From the NCBI GenBank assembly GCA_002718935.1, contig PBFV01000014.1, positions 32,066 through 38,022 of the forward strand: a stretch of 5,957 nucleotides of DNA, read 5' to 3'. The notes under the pieces are model-generated. The model did not search any database. It had not been told where the DNA came from and saw only the letters and a program-made list of their open reading frames with translations. Below, piece by piece: positions 1 through 5,737 of this stretch. This DNA comes from Verrucomicrobiales bacterium (lineage in GTDB: Bacteria > Verrucomicrobiota > Verrucomicrobiia > Limisphaerales > UBA1100). The position numbers and the translations under genes were made by a program. The number at the start of each line of letters is the position of its first letter. Position 1 is the first letter of the stretch.

Positions 1-966
1 CCGAACACTTGGTCAGTGAAGGACGGCATGATTCACTGCACCGGCAAACCCATCGGTGAGTTGCGCACACTGCGCATGTATGAAAACTTCATTATGGAAG
101 TGGAGTGGCGGCATCTCAAGCCACGTGGCAATGCCGGCATCTTCGTTTGGGCCGATGCATACACGGCAAAGGGGCAACCCTTTCATCGTGGGGTGGAGGT
201 GCAGGTGCTGGAGAACGCTTATGGCAACACGCGAAGCTATACGACGCATGGCGATATTTTTCCGATCCACGGCGCGAAAATGACGCCCATCAATGGGCGC
301 GGCGGTTCGCGGGCGTTTCCCACTGAGAATCGCAGCAAACCCTCACCGCAGTGGAACCATTACCGCATCGAATGCAACAACGGTGACATTTCATTGGCGG
401 TGAACGGCAAGGTGGTCACCCGCGGCAAGGCGGCCAGGCCGCGCAAGGGGTACATTTGCCTCGAGTCGGAAGGCTCGCCGGTACAGTTCCGTAACCTGAA
501 GATAAAGGAGCTGCCAAGTACGAACCCAAAACCAGACGAGATCGCCAATGCGGAGGAGGGTTTTCACACGCTTTACACCGGTATCGACCTCGCCGGCTGG
601 AAGGCTGACAAGGCTGGCGCGTGGACCTCCAACGACTGGCGCCTCACCGCAAAGGGCGGCACGCCGCTGCGTTCAGTGCCGAAGTTCAAGGAATACGTGA
701 TGTTCGCAGACTTTCGCGCGGCGGGGCAGAATGCTCCGTTTCACCTGCCAAACGTTGGCAACATTGGCGAACTGAAAGAGATAAAAAAAGGCTGGAACCG
801 CATCCGCGTCACCCGTCGCCTTGGCCAAACAAAAATCGAACTCAATGGCAAAGTCGTTATTGAGGAAGCCATTCGCGAGTCAGGGCCGTTGAAGGCGGGG
901 GCGTTAGTGCTGACGCCGAACGTGCCTACGCAATTTGCGAATATTTTCGTGAAAGAGCTTAAGTGA
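1..966 (+). CDS. DUF1080 (3-keto-disaccharide hydrolase) protein with two tandem domains, 5' partial
   Basis: The frame is open from base 1 to a TGA at 964-966, so the visible 321 residues are the C-terminal part of a longer protein. A GTG at 16 is in frame, but the preceding codons (PNTWS) already read as family sequence (W-S-V-K-D-G), so it is not the start. Domain 1, about residues 1-170, has the usual DUF1080 blocks: the W-x-V-x-D-G opening, NAGIFVWAD at 44-52, VEVQVLENAYG at 65-75, GDIFPIHGA at 84-92, and the closing strand GSPVQFRNLKIKEL. Domain 2, about residues 186-321, opens again with FHTLYTGIDLAGW and closes with FANIFVKELK, but it is shorter and lacks the NAGI and E-x-Q blocks. 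Characterised relatives are concanavalin-like beta-sandwich enzymes that cleave 3-keto-glycosides, usually periplasmic or surface-located. An oxidoreductase of the matching pathway converges on it. The family call is firm; substrate and activity are inferred. Confidence 0.88.
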   Translation, partial: PNTWSVKDGMIHCTGKPIGELRTLRMYENFIMEVEWRHLKPRGNAGIFVWADAYTAKGQPFHRGVEVQVLENAYGNTRSYTTHGDIFPIHGAKMTPINGRGGSRAFPTENRSKPSPQWNHYRIECNNGDISLAVNGKVVTRGKAARPRKGYICLESEGSPVQFRNLKIKELPSTNPKPDEIANAEEGFHTLYTGIDLAGWKADKAGAWTSNDWRLTAKGGTPLRSVPKFKEYVMFADFRAAGQNAPFHLPNVGNIGELKEIKKGWNRIRVTRRLGQTKIELNGKVVIEEAIRESGPLKAGALVLTPNVPTQFANIFVKELK

Positions 967-973
967 GCCGTAG

Positions 974-2269
974 TTAAACTCCCTTTGGCGTTGCCCAATG
1001 CTCGCGGTACTCACGTCGCACGAGCGCATCCGCCTTGTCGTCCACCATCTGCTCTTTCTCGGGATCAAAATGCAGCATATCGCCTGTACGGATCGCGATG
1101 TTGCCAAGGTGACACAGGCTTGAGGAGAGGTGGCCGATTTCGATGTCTGCGTGCGGCTTTTTGCCTTCACGGATGCACGCGAGAAAGTTGAGATGATGCC
1201 CCCCAAGATTGGGGCCGCCGCCGCCTTCCTTCACGAGCCGGTTGCGTTCCCCATACATTTTCCACCCCTCCTTTTTGCCTAGCACCATCATCCCTTTCGT
1301 GCCGTAGAACACATTTCCATTCTCCATGCCTTGTTGCTTGTATGGAGACCAGATGCGCATCTCAAAAATCAATTGTTTCGTCCGGCCATTTTTATCTGGC
1401 GCATACTCAAAAAGGCAGTTCTGCGTATCCGGCCACTGCATGTCGTCGTCAAAAACATACTTGCCGCCCATCGCACAGATCTTCGAGGGATGCGTGTCCA
1501 CCCCCAAGCCCCACCGCGCGAGGTCGATATCGTGCACACCATCATTGCCCATGTCGCCCGTGCCAAAATCATGCCACCAACGCCAAATACTGTGCAGCAT
1601 GTTGGGCCGAAACTTCACCTTCGGAGCCGGCCCTAGCCAAGTGTCAAAATCCAAATGCGCGGGCGGCCTGCCGGGTTTGCTGCGGCCAATGCTGCCGCGG
1701 CGTTGACTGTTCCACGCCTTGGCCACGAGCACTTCGCCGATAGCGCCGTCATTCAAAAGCTCCATCGCCTCTCGGATGCCCGCAGTGCTGCGGGTTTGAG
1801 TGCCCACCTGCACGACGCATTTGTTGCGGCGCGCTGCTTCCACCATCAGGCGGCCCTCGCGCAGGTTGTGGCTGGCGGGTTTCTCGACGTACACGTGCTT
1901 GCCCGCTTCGCAGGCGAGTATGGTTGCCGGTGCGTGCCAGTGGTCTGGGGTGGCAATCCACACGGCATCAACATCCTTGTCTTCAAAAATCCGCCGCATG
2001 TCGCCAACCGCCTTGGGGGCTTTGCCTTTGGCTTTCTCGACTGTGGTTCGTGCCCGGGCAGTCCGGCGTTCGTCCACATCACAAACGTAGGCAATATTTA
2101 CCGCCTTGTTGTGGCTGAGCGTGCCCAAGTGGGCGCTGCCCATGCCTCCCGGGCCGATTATGCCGACGGTGATTTTTTCGTTGGCACCAACCGCGCGTGC
2201 CGCGAGGGGCAGAGAAAGGGCGGCGGTGGAGGAGGTTTTGATGAACTTGCGGCGGTTGGAGGGTTTCAT
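974..2269 (-). CDS. Tat-exported Gfo/Idh/MocA family NAD(P)-dependent oxidoreductase
   Basis: This is a complete 431-residue protein, ATG at 2267-2269 and TAA at 974-976. A twin-arginine signal occupies the N-terminus (NRRKFIK at 5-11, then an Ala/Ser/Leu stretch to about residue 28), so it is probably exported folded with its cofactor. The Rossmann nucleotide loop is GIIGPGGMG at 36-44. Family motifs follow: ATPDHWH at 106-112, EKP at 129-131 with the usual catalytic-type lysine K130, and GNDGVHDIDL at 241-250 with D243 and H246. The C-terminal GHLSSSLCHLGNIAIRTGD (379-397) is typical of the secreted subfamily common in Planctomycetota and Verrucomicrobiota. Relatives oxidise or reduce sugars and glycosides, including C3 oxidation to 3-keto-sugars, which fits the DUF1080 and ThuA-like neighbours. 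The gene follows the ThuA-like gene on the same strand across the palindromic spacer. No Shine-Dalgarno sequence is visible before the ATG. The exact substrate is unknown. Confidence 0.95.
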   Translation of the reverse strand: MKPSNRRKFIKTSSTAALSLPLAARAVGANEKITVGIIGPGGMGSAHLGTLSHNKAVNIAYVCDVDERRTARARTTVEKAKGKAPKAVGDMRRIFEDKDVDAVWIATPDHWHAPATILACEAGKHVYVEKPASHNLREGRLMVEAARRNKCVVQVGTQTRSTAGIREAMELLNDGAIGEVLVAKAWNSQRRGSIGRSKPGRPPAHLDFDTWLGPAPKVKFRPNMLHSIWRWWHDFGTGDMGNDGVHDIDLARWGLGVDTHPSKICAMGGKYVFDDDMQWPDTQNCLFEYAPDKNGRTKQLIFEMRIWSPYKQQGMENGNVFYGTKGMMVLGKKEGWKMYGERNRLVKEGGGGPNLGGHHLNFLACIREGKKPHADIEIGHLSSSLCHLGNIAIRTGDMLHFDPEKEQMVDDKADALVRREYREHWATPKGV

Positions 2270-2281
2270 TTTTAAATGTAT

Positions 2282-2384
2282 AATGACGAATGTCTAAAGA
2301 ATGACCAATTTCAAATGACTAAAAATTGTTTCGTCATTGGACATTGGAAATTGATTCGTCATTACTCATTAGGAATTAGTCATT
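2282..2384. repeat. AT-rich palindromic intergenic repeat (AATGAC/GTCATT units)
   Basis: Three AATGAC units (2282-2287, 2300-2305, 2314-2319) are followed by three inverted GTCATT units (2333-2338, 2358-2363, 2379-2384) and one CTCATT variant (2365-2370). The left arm 2282-2319 and right arm 2333-2370 are both 38 bases and, by hand alignment, complementary at 28 positions around a 13-base loop. Either strand could form a long imperfect hairpin. The block is much more AT-rich than the genes around it, and its last unit overlaps the stop codon of the ThuA-like gene (2380-2382). It fills the gap between that gene and the oxidoreductase, so it could act as a transcript-stabilising or terminating hairpin, or be a dispersed non-coding repeat. 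From memory, similar TCATT-rich spacers occur in PVC-group genomes; this was not checked. Confidence 0.7.
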
Positions 2385-3324
2385 TCTTTTTCAATACACT
2401 CACCTTGTCAGCCGTGGGAAAATTCCCCGGCAGCTTGGTGCTGACTTTGCCCGTGGCCAGCCATTCGCAGGCGCGGTTGAGGGTGGTGATAAAACCGACA
2501 CACTGGAGGGCCACTCCGTTCTCGTGGCCCATGGGGGTGTGGAAGATGAGGCCATTACCGTAATTGATGACCATCATCATCGGCTCATGGCGCTTGCTTT
2601 TGGGGCTCCAGGCGGTCGCCAGCACTTCCATGTTTACGGCGGGACCGCGCAGGGAATCATACAGCTCATCGCGCCCGTGTTTCCACTTGGCAGGCATGCC
2701 CTGTGTGACGGGGTGATCGCCGTTGCGGATCTCAATGGTGAATTCGTGTTGAGGCCCGTGGCTGCCTCCGCGGCCCTTGCGGGTGTCGCGGACGAGTTTG
2801 CCTTCCTCATTGTAATAGACGTACGGGCCGTGTTTTTCAGTGCGACCACCCCAACCGCCAAGGCCGATCATTTTGTTGTACTCCAGCCAATTGGGGAAGG
2901 AGTTGTCCGCGGCGTGCACAACCACGAAGCGGCCGCCGTTTTTCATGTATTTTTCAAAATCCGCCTTCACCGCTGCGGGCCATTCCTGGCCGTTATAGTT
3001 GCTGACAATCACGTCGTACTTGTCGAATGCCGGCCGCCATTCTTTCCATTGCTTGGCATTCAATTGGTTGGCGGCTTGGATGGCCTTGGCGCGTTGTTCC
3101 TTGTTCAGGCCGCCGGGAATGCGCGTGCGTTGCGGGGTGGTGGATACATCCACGGAAAACATTTTCGTCGCTTCAAATTGGGTTTTCATCCAGGGCGTCA
3201 TAGCGCGCCAGTTGTGATTATTCTGCCCGTCCACAATCAGCAGCTTGATCGGCTTGGCCTCCGCCGCCAGTGTCAAGACGGTCAGGAGAGTGAGGGCAAC
3301 AAGGGAAAGAATGGGTTTTTTCAT
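2380..3324 (-). CDS. ThuA-like domain protein with signal peptide
   Basis: The protein is 314 residues from the ATG at 3322-3324 to the TGA at 2380-2382. The frame stays open upstream to a TTG at 3394-3396, but starting at 3324 gives a textbook Sec signal (MKKP, then hydrophobic residues about 5-20, cleavage near AEA), so I chose it. The ThuA-like (glutamine-amidotransferase-like) fold shows in strand 1 with VDGQNNHNW (31-39), NYNGQEWP (109-116), GGRFVVVHAADNSF (130-143), a GGWGGRTEKHGPY block (156-168), HPVTQGMP (204-211), DELYDSL (219-225) and FHTPMGHE (261-268). Rhizobial ThuA works with the Gfo/Idh/MocA enzyme ThuB in trehalose use through 3-keto intermediates; many secreted relatives in PVC bacteria have no known substrate. 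The oxidoreductase gene lies downstream on the same strand, suggesting co-function. The C-terminal KKK and the stop codon abut the palindromic repeat. No Shine-Dalgarno sequence lies at normal spacing. Confidence 0.9.
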   Translation of the reverse strand: MKKPILSLVALTLLTVLTLAAEAKPIKLLIVDGQNNHNWRAMTPWMKTQFEATKMFSVDVSTTPQRTRIPGGLNKEQRAKAIQAANQLNAKQWKEWRPAFDKYDVIVSNYNGQEWPAAVKADFEKYMKNGGRFVVVHAADNSFPNWLEYNKMIGLGGWGGRTEKHGPYVYYNEEGKLVRDTRKGRGGSHGPQHEFTIEIRNGDHPVTQGMPAKWKHGRDELYDSLRGPAVNMEVLATAWSPKSKRHEPMMMVINYGNGLIFHTPMGHENGVALQCVGFITTLNRACEWLATGKVSTKLPGNFPTADKVSVLKKK

Positions 3325-3332
3325 GAGAATGG

Positions 3333-3362
3333 GGCTGCCGAAAGTGTAAACCTCCGGCAGCC
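3333..3362 (-). other. Perfect 8-bp stem-loop between the lipoprotein and ThuA-like genes
   Basis: GGCTGCCG at 3333-3340 and CGGCAGCC at 3355-3362 are exact inverted repeats around a 14-base loop. In the minus-strand transcript the hairpin begins 34 bases after the lipoprotein stop codon and ends 8 bases before the ThuA-like ATG. It has no T-tract after it, so it is not a typical intrinsic terminator. A GGAGG (plus-strand CCTCC, 3351-3355) sits at the stem/loop junction, but 26 bases from the ATG. It may be a leader structure affecting translation, an RNA-processing or stability element, or chance. Confidence 0.5.
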
Positions 3363-3396
3363 GGTGCAAAGGAAAAATCCGAATTGTAGAAGGCAA

Positions 3397-5736
3397 TTAG
3401 TTCGGTAACGAAAGCAGGCGCTCGGCTTCCTCCAGCAGGAAATCCACGGCGGTGAAGGGTTCGTGGCTGATGTCCTGCCAGCGAATTTTGCCGCTGCTGT
3501 CGATCAGAAAGGTGCCGTGCAACGGCGTTTTTTCAAAATCATCATAGGCGCGGAAGGCCTTAAACGTGTCGAGACGTGCGTCACTCACGAGCGGGAAAGG
3601 AAAGTGTTTCACATCCGTTGCGTTGGCCGGAAATGTTTCCTGTAGTCCAGCCACCGTGTCGGTGCTCACGGCCACAAGCTCCACACTGATTTTCTTGAAC
3701 TTGTCCACTGCCGGCGCAAATTCATTCAACTGCTCCATGCAATGCGAGCAGCCTTTGCCGAGGTAAAATACAACGAGCACCGGCTTGCCCTTGTAGGCAT
3801 TGAGCGAGAGCGGTTTGCCGGTCTTGTCGCGAAGCGTCCATTGCGGGGCGGGGGGGGGCTGCCAACGGAATGGTCCAAGTTGATCCAGATCCGGCCGCAG
3901 GCCCATGTCCTTGGCTTCGGCTGGCTCCTTGCGCCAGTCGTCGGGCAGGCCCAGCGACTGGGCCAGCGGTGCGAGTCGAGCAAAAGCTTCCACCGACAAA
4001 TCCGCCTCGGGCGCAATGCGGCGCAGGTGCTCGAAGGCGGCCTTGGCTTCCTTGGCCTTACCGGCGGCGTGCAACAGGTAGGCTTGTACAGCGAGGGGGC
4101 GTGCTTGTTCGGCAGCGGATTTGACAGTGGCCGCCACGGTGGTAAGGGCGCCAGCGGTATCGCCGATGCGATGCTGAATCAGCGCCTTGCGTTCGTTGCG
4201 GATGTCCGAGGCCTTGGCGAGCAGTTCCTTGGCGGCCTTCTTGTCTCCGGCGGCCAAAGCGCGGTGCATCTTGACCTCAGCAATGCCCCGGGTTAAGGCG
4301 CTGATGGCACTGCTAAAAGGGCGCTCGGCTGCGGTGCGGGCTTTGCGAATGTCGGCTGCCTTTTTCTTCTCTTCCTTGGCCTTGGCCTCGGCGGCGTCAC
4401 CGGCTTTCTTTTTACCGGCCGTTTGCTCAGTGAGCAGTTTCTCCATTTCAGGCAGGAGCAGATCACCCTCGGCGGTTTTACCGGTGTTAAAATATGCACT
4501 GGCCACCAGGCGCTGCCACTTGGCCTGGTCAGCGGCTGATTTGCCGGGGCGCAGGTAGTGGGTGTCCTTGAGCGCGATAATTTCATTCCACAATTCGTAG
4601 TTTTGCAGCAGGCCATGCAAGTGGCGTTTGCCGTAGGAATGGCTGCCGCGGGTGGACACGCTCCAGGTCCCGTCGCTTTTCACGCTGGGAATGCGTGGCA
4701 GCTCGATCATGTTTTTAGCCATGGTCACAGCATGGCTCACCCGGCCTGCGTGGCTGAGGTTGCGGGTGAGCCACTCGTTGTTGTGGGCAAAGTTATGGAT
4801 GCGATCGGGCAACACACCATCGCGCATCTGCAGCGCGTGATCGACACGCGCGCTGGCTTCCATTTGCCACGAGGCGTCATGATATCGCTTGAGCCGCGAG
4901 AGGATGTGCCCGGGCATGTGCCACATGTGCGCGATGCCCGGCGCGGCCTGGCCGCACTTGCCAATGGAGCTGACGGCGCGCTTGGAGTCTTTGTAATCCC
5001 AAAGGTGAATCCGGTAGTGGTGACAGGGATGCATCGGGTTCACTTTGAGGATTTCGCTGATGAGCTTGTCGATGGTTTCGTAGTGTGAAGTCTTTTTGCC
5101 CCGCACGCCGTTGCGATACATTTGCAGCACGACAAATGCCTTGGCCTCGACGTCTTCCGGATACTTCGTGCTGATGGCCTGCAGCGCCTTGAGGTAGGCG
5201 GCCTCACGCTTTTTCTTGTCGCTTTCCTTTTGGAATGCCGCGCGGGCAGCGATCCACAGGCGGCCTTTTTCGTCGGCGCGCTCCTGATGTTTCACGGCTT
5301 TCTCAGCAAATTCCTTGGCCCGGGAATTAGTGCCATTGGCCATGGCCATGCCCCAGTAGGCCATGGGATTGTCTGGATCCAGCTTGAGCACCTGCCGGAA
5401 CGACCGTTCGGCTTCTAACGTCCAAAAGCCATGGAGCTGGCCAATGCCTTGATTGAAGAACTGTTGTGCCTCCGCGCTGTTGGTCTTGATGGGAAAAGAG
5501 ACGTTGCCGGTTTTACCCTCCATCCAACGGGCGGCTTGCCGTGGGCCCTTGTTAAACGCCACGCCATGGGCGGAGTGACCGGGTAAAGGTGCGGAAGGGT
5601 CGGTCGGGGCCTCATAAACCGGCTCGGTCAATACCGGCGGCAAGGCTGAGGGGCCATTCCCATCCGTGGGGGACGGGCTGGAGCAGCCGAGCAGGGCAGC
5701 GGAAAGGACGGACAGGTGGAAGAGATGTTTTTGCAT
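3397..5736 (-). CDS. Lipoprotein with TPR-type repeats and a C-terminal redoxin (AhpC/TSA-like) domain
   Basis: The protein has 779 residues, ATG at 5734-5736 and TAA at 3397-3399. The N-terminus is a lipoprotein signal with lipobox LLGC (15-18); C18 is the likely lipidated residue and S19 suggests outer-membrane sorting. A Pro-rich linker leads to TPR-like helices from about residue 85 (FFNQGIGQLHGFWTLEAERS at 93-112, then FRQVLKLDPDNPMAYWGMA). Residues 236-374 carry His-rich blocks: HPCHHYRIHLWD, HMWHMPGHIL, HNFAHNNEWL and SHSYGKRHLHG. They resemble the H-x-x-IH / HMPSHI / AHN signature of a bacterial TPR family of unknown function. A Lys/Ala/Glu-rich, probably coiled segment spans 441-470, with more helical repeats to about 600. 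After a PPP hinge (627-629) a thioredoxin-fold domain follows, with FYLGKGCSHCMEQL (C663, C666), VELVAVSTDT and HGTFLID. The CxxC suggests thiol-disulfide or peroxide chemistry in the envelope. The start is one base from the argC stop. Its biological role is unknown. Confidence 0.9.
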   Translation of the reverse strand: MQKHLFHLSVLSAALLGCSSPSPTDGNGPSALPPVLTEPVYEAPTDPSAPLPGHSAHGVAFNKGPRQAARWMEGKTGNVSFPIKTNSAEAQQFFNQGIGQLHGFWTLEAERSFRQVLKLDPDNPMAYWGMAMANGTNSRAKEFAEKAVKHQERADEKGRLWIAARAAFQKESDKKKREAAYLKALQAISTKYPEDVEAKAFVVLQMYRNGVRGKKTSHYETIDKLISEILKVNPMHPCHHYRIHLWDYKDSKRAVSSIGKCGQAAPGIAHMWHMPGHILSRLKRYHDASWQMEASARVDHALQMRDGVLPDRIHNFAHNNEWLTRNLSHAGRVSHAVTMAKNMIELPRIPSVKSDGTWSVSTRGSHSYGKRHLHGLLQNYELWNEIIALKDTHYLRPGKSAADQAKWQRLVASAYFNTGKTAEGDLLLPEMEKLLTEQTAGKKKAGDAAEAKAKEEKKKAADIRKARTAAERPFSSAISALTRGIAEVKMHRALAAGDKKAAKELLAKASDIRNERKALIQHRIGDTAGALTTVAATVKSAAEQARPLAVQAYLLHAAGKAKEAKAAFEHLRRIAPEADLSVEAFARLAPLAQSLGLPDDWRKEPAEAKDMGLRPDLDQLGPFRWQPPPAPQWTLRDKTGKPLSLNAYKGKPVLVVFYLGKGCSHCMEQLNEFAPAVDKFKKISVELVAVSTDTVAGLQETFPANATDVKHFPFPLVSDARLDTFKAFRAYDDFEKTPLHGTFLIDSSGKIRWQDISHEPFTAVDFLLEEAERLLSLPN
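3850..3858. repeat. 9-base G/C homopolymer tract inside the lipoprotein gene
   Basis: Nine consecutive G on the plus strand read as three CCC proline codons (P627-P629) in the minus-strand gene, exactly at the hinge between the TPR region and the redoxin domain. All other proline codons nearby are mixed, and the flanking sequence is also G-rich. A one-base slip would remove the redoxin domain; one of the shifted frames stops at 3726-3728. The tract is intact in frame here. It may be a contingency-type slippage site or simply a proline hinge in GC-rich DNA. Confidence 0.9.
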
Positions 5737-5737
5737 A

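Noticed and set aside
955..985. Terminator hairpin between the convergent genes
   Set aside because: Only a short CTTAAG palindrome is present, with no stable stem and no T-tract.
1655..2275. Plus-strand open frame of 206 codons opposite the oxidoreductase N-terminal half
   Set aside because: It is a mirror of the Rossmann-domain coding sequence; no motif, no ribosome site and no conserved family seen.
2277..2283. TTATACA on the minus strand as a -10 box for a leaderless oxidoreductase mRNA
   Set aside because: No -35-like hexamer at 16-18 bases; in AT-rich repeat sequence such a match is expected by chance.
2282..2384. CRISPR array
   Set aside because: The units are 6 bases, irregularly spaced and inverted relative to each other; there are no spacers of constant length.
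2276..2563. Small plus-strand frame of 95 codons starting in the AT-rich spacer
   Set aside because: Its first 40 residues are a translation of the palindromic repeat and the rest is antisense to the ThuA-like gene.
3325..3396. N-terminal extension of the ThuA-like protein from a TTG at 3394-3396
   Set aside because: It would place 24 residues before a clean Sec signal peptide and translate through the stem-loop; the ATG at 3322-3324 is a much better start.
2524..3408. Long plus-strand open frame of 294 codons opposite the ThuA-like gene
   Set aside because: It lies antisense to a gene with clear family motifs and a signal peptide, and its translation is Val/Gly/Ala/His-rich with no recognisable domain, as expected of a codon-bias shadow.
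3742..5088. Plus-strand frames at 3742-4296 and 4558-5088 opposite the lipoprotein gene
   Set aside because: Both are antisense to a protein with continuous, recognisable domains and look like GC-rich shadow frames.
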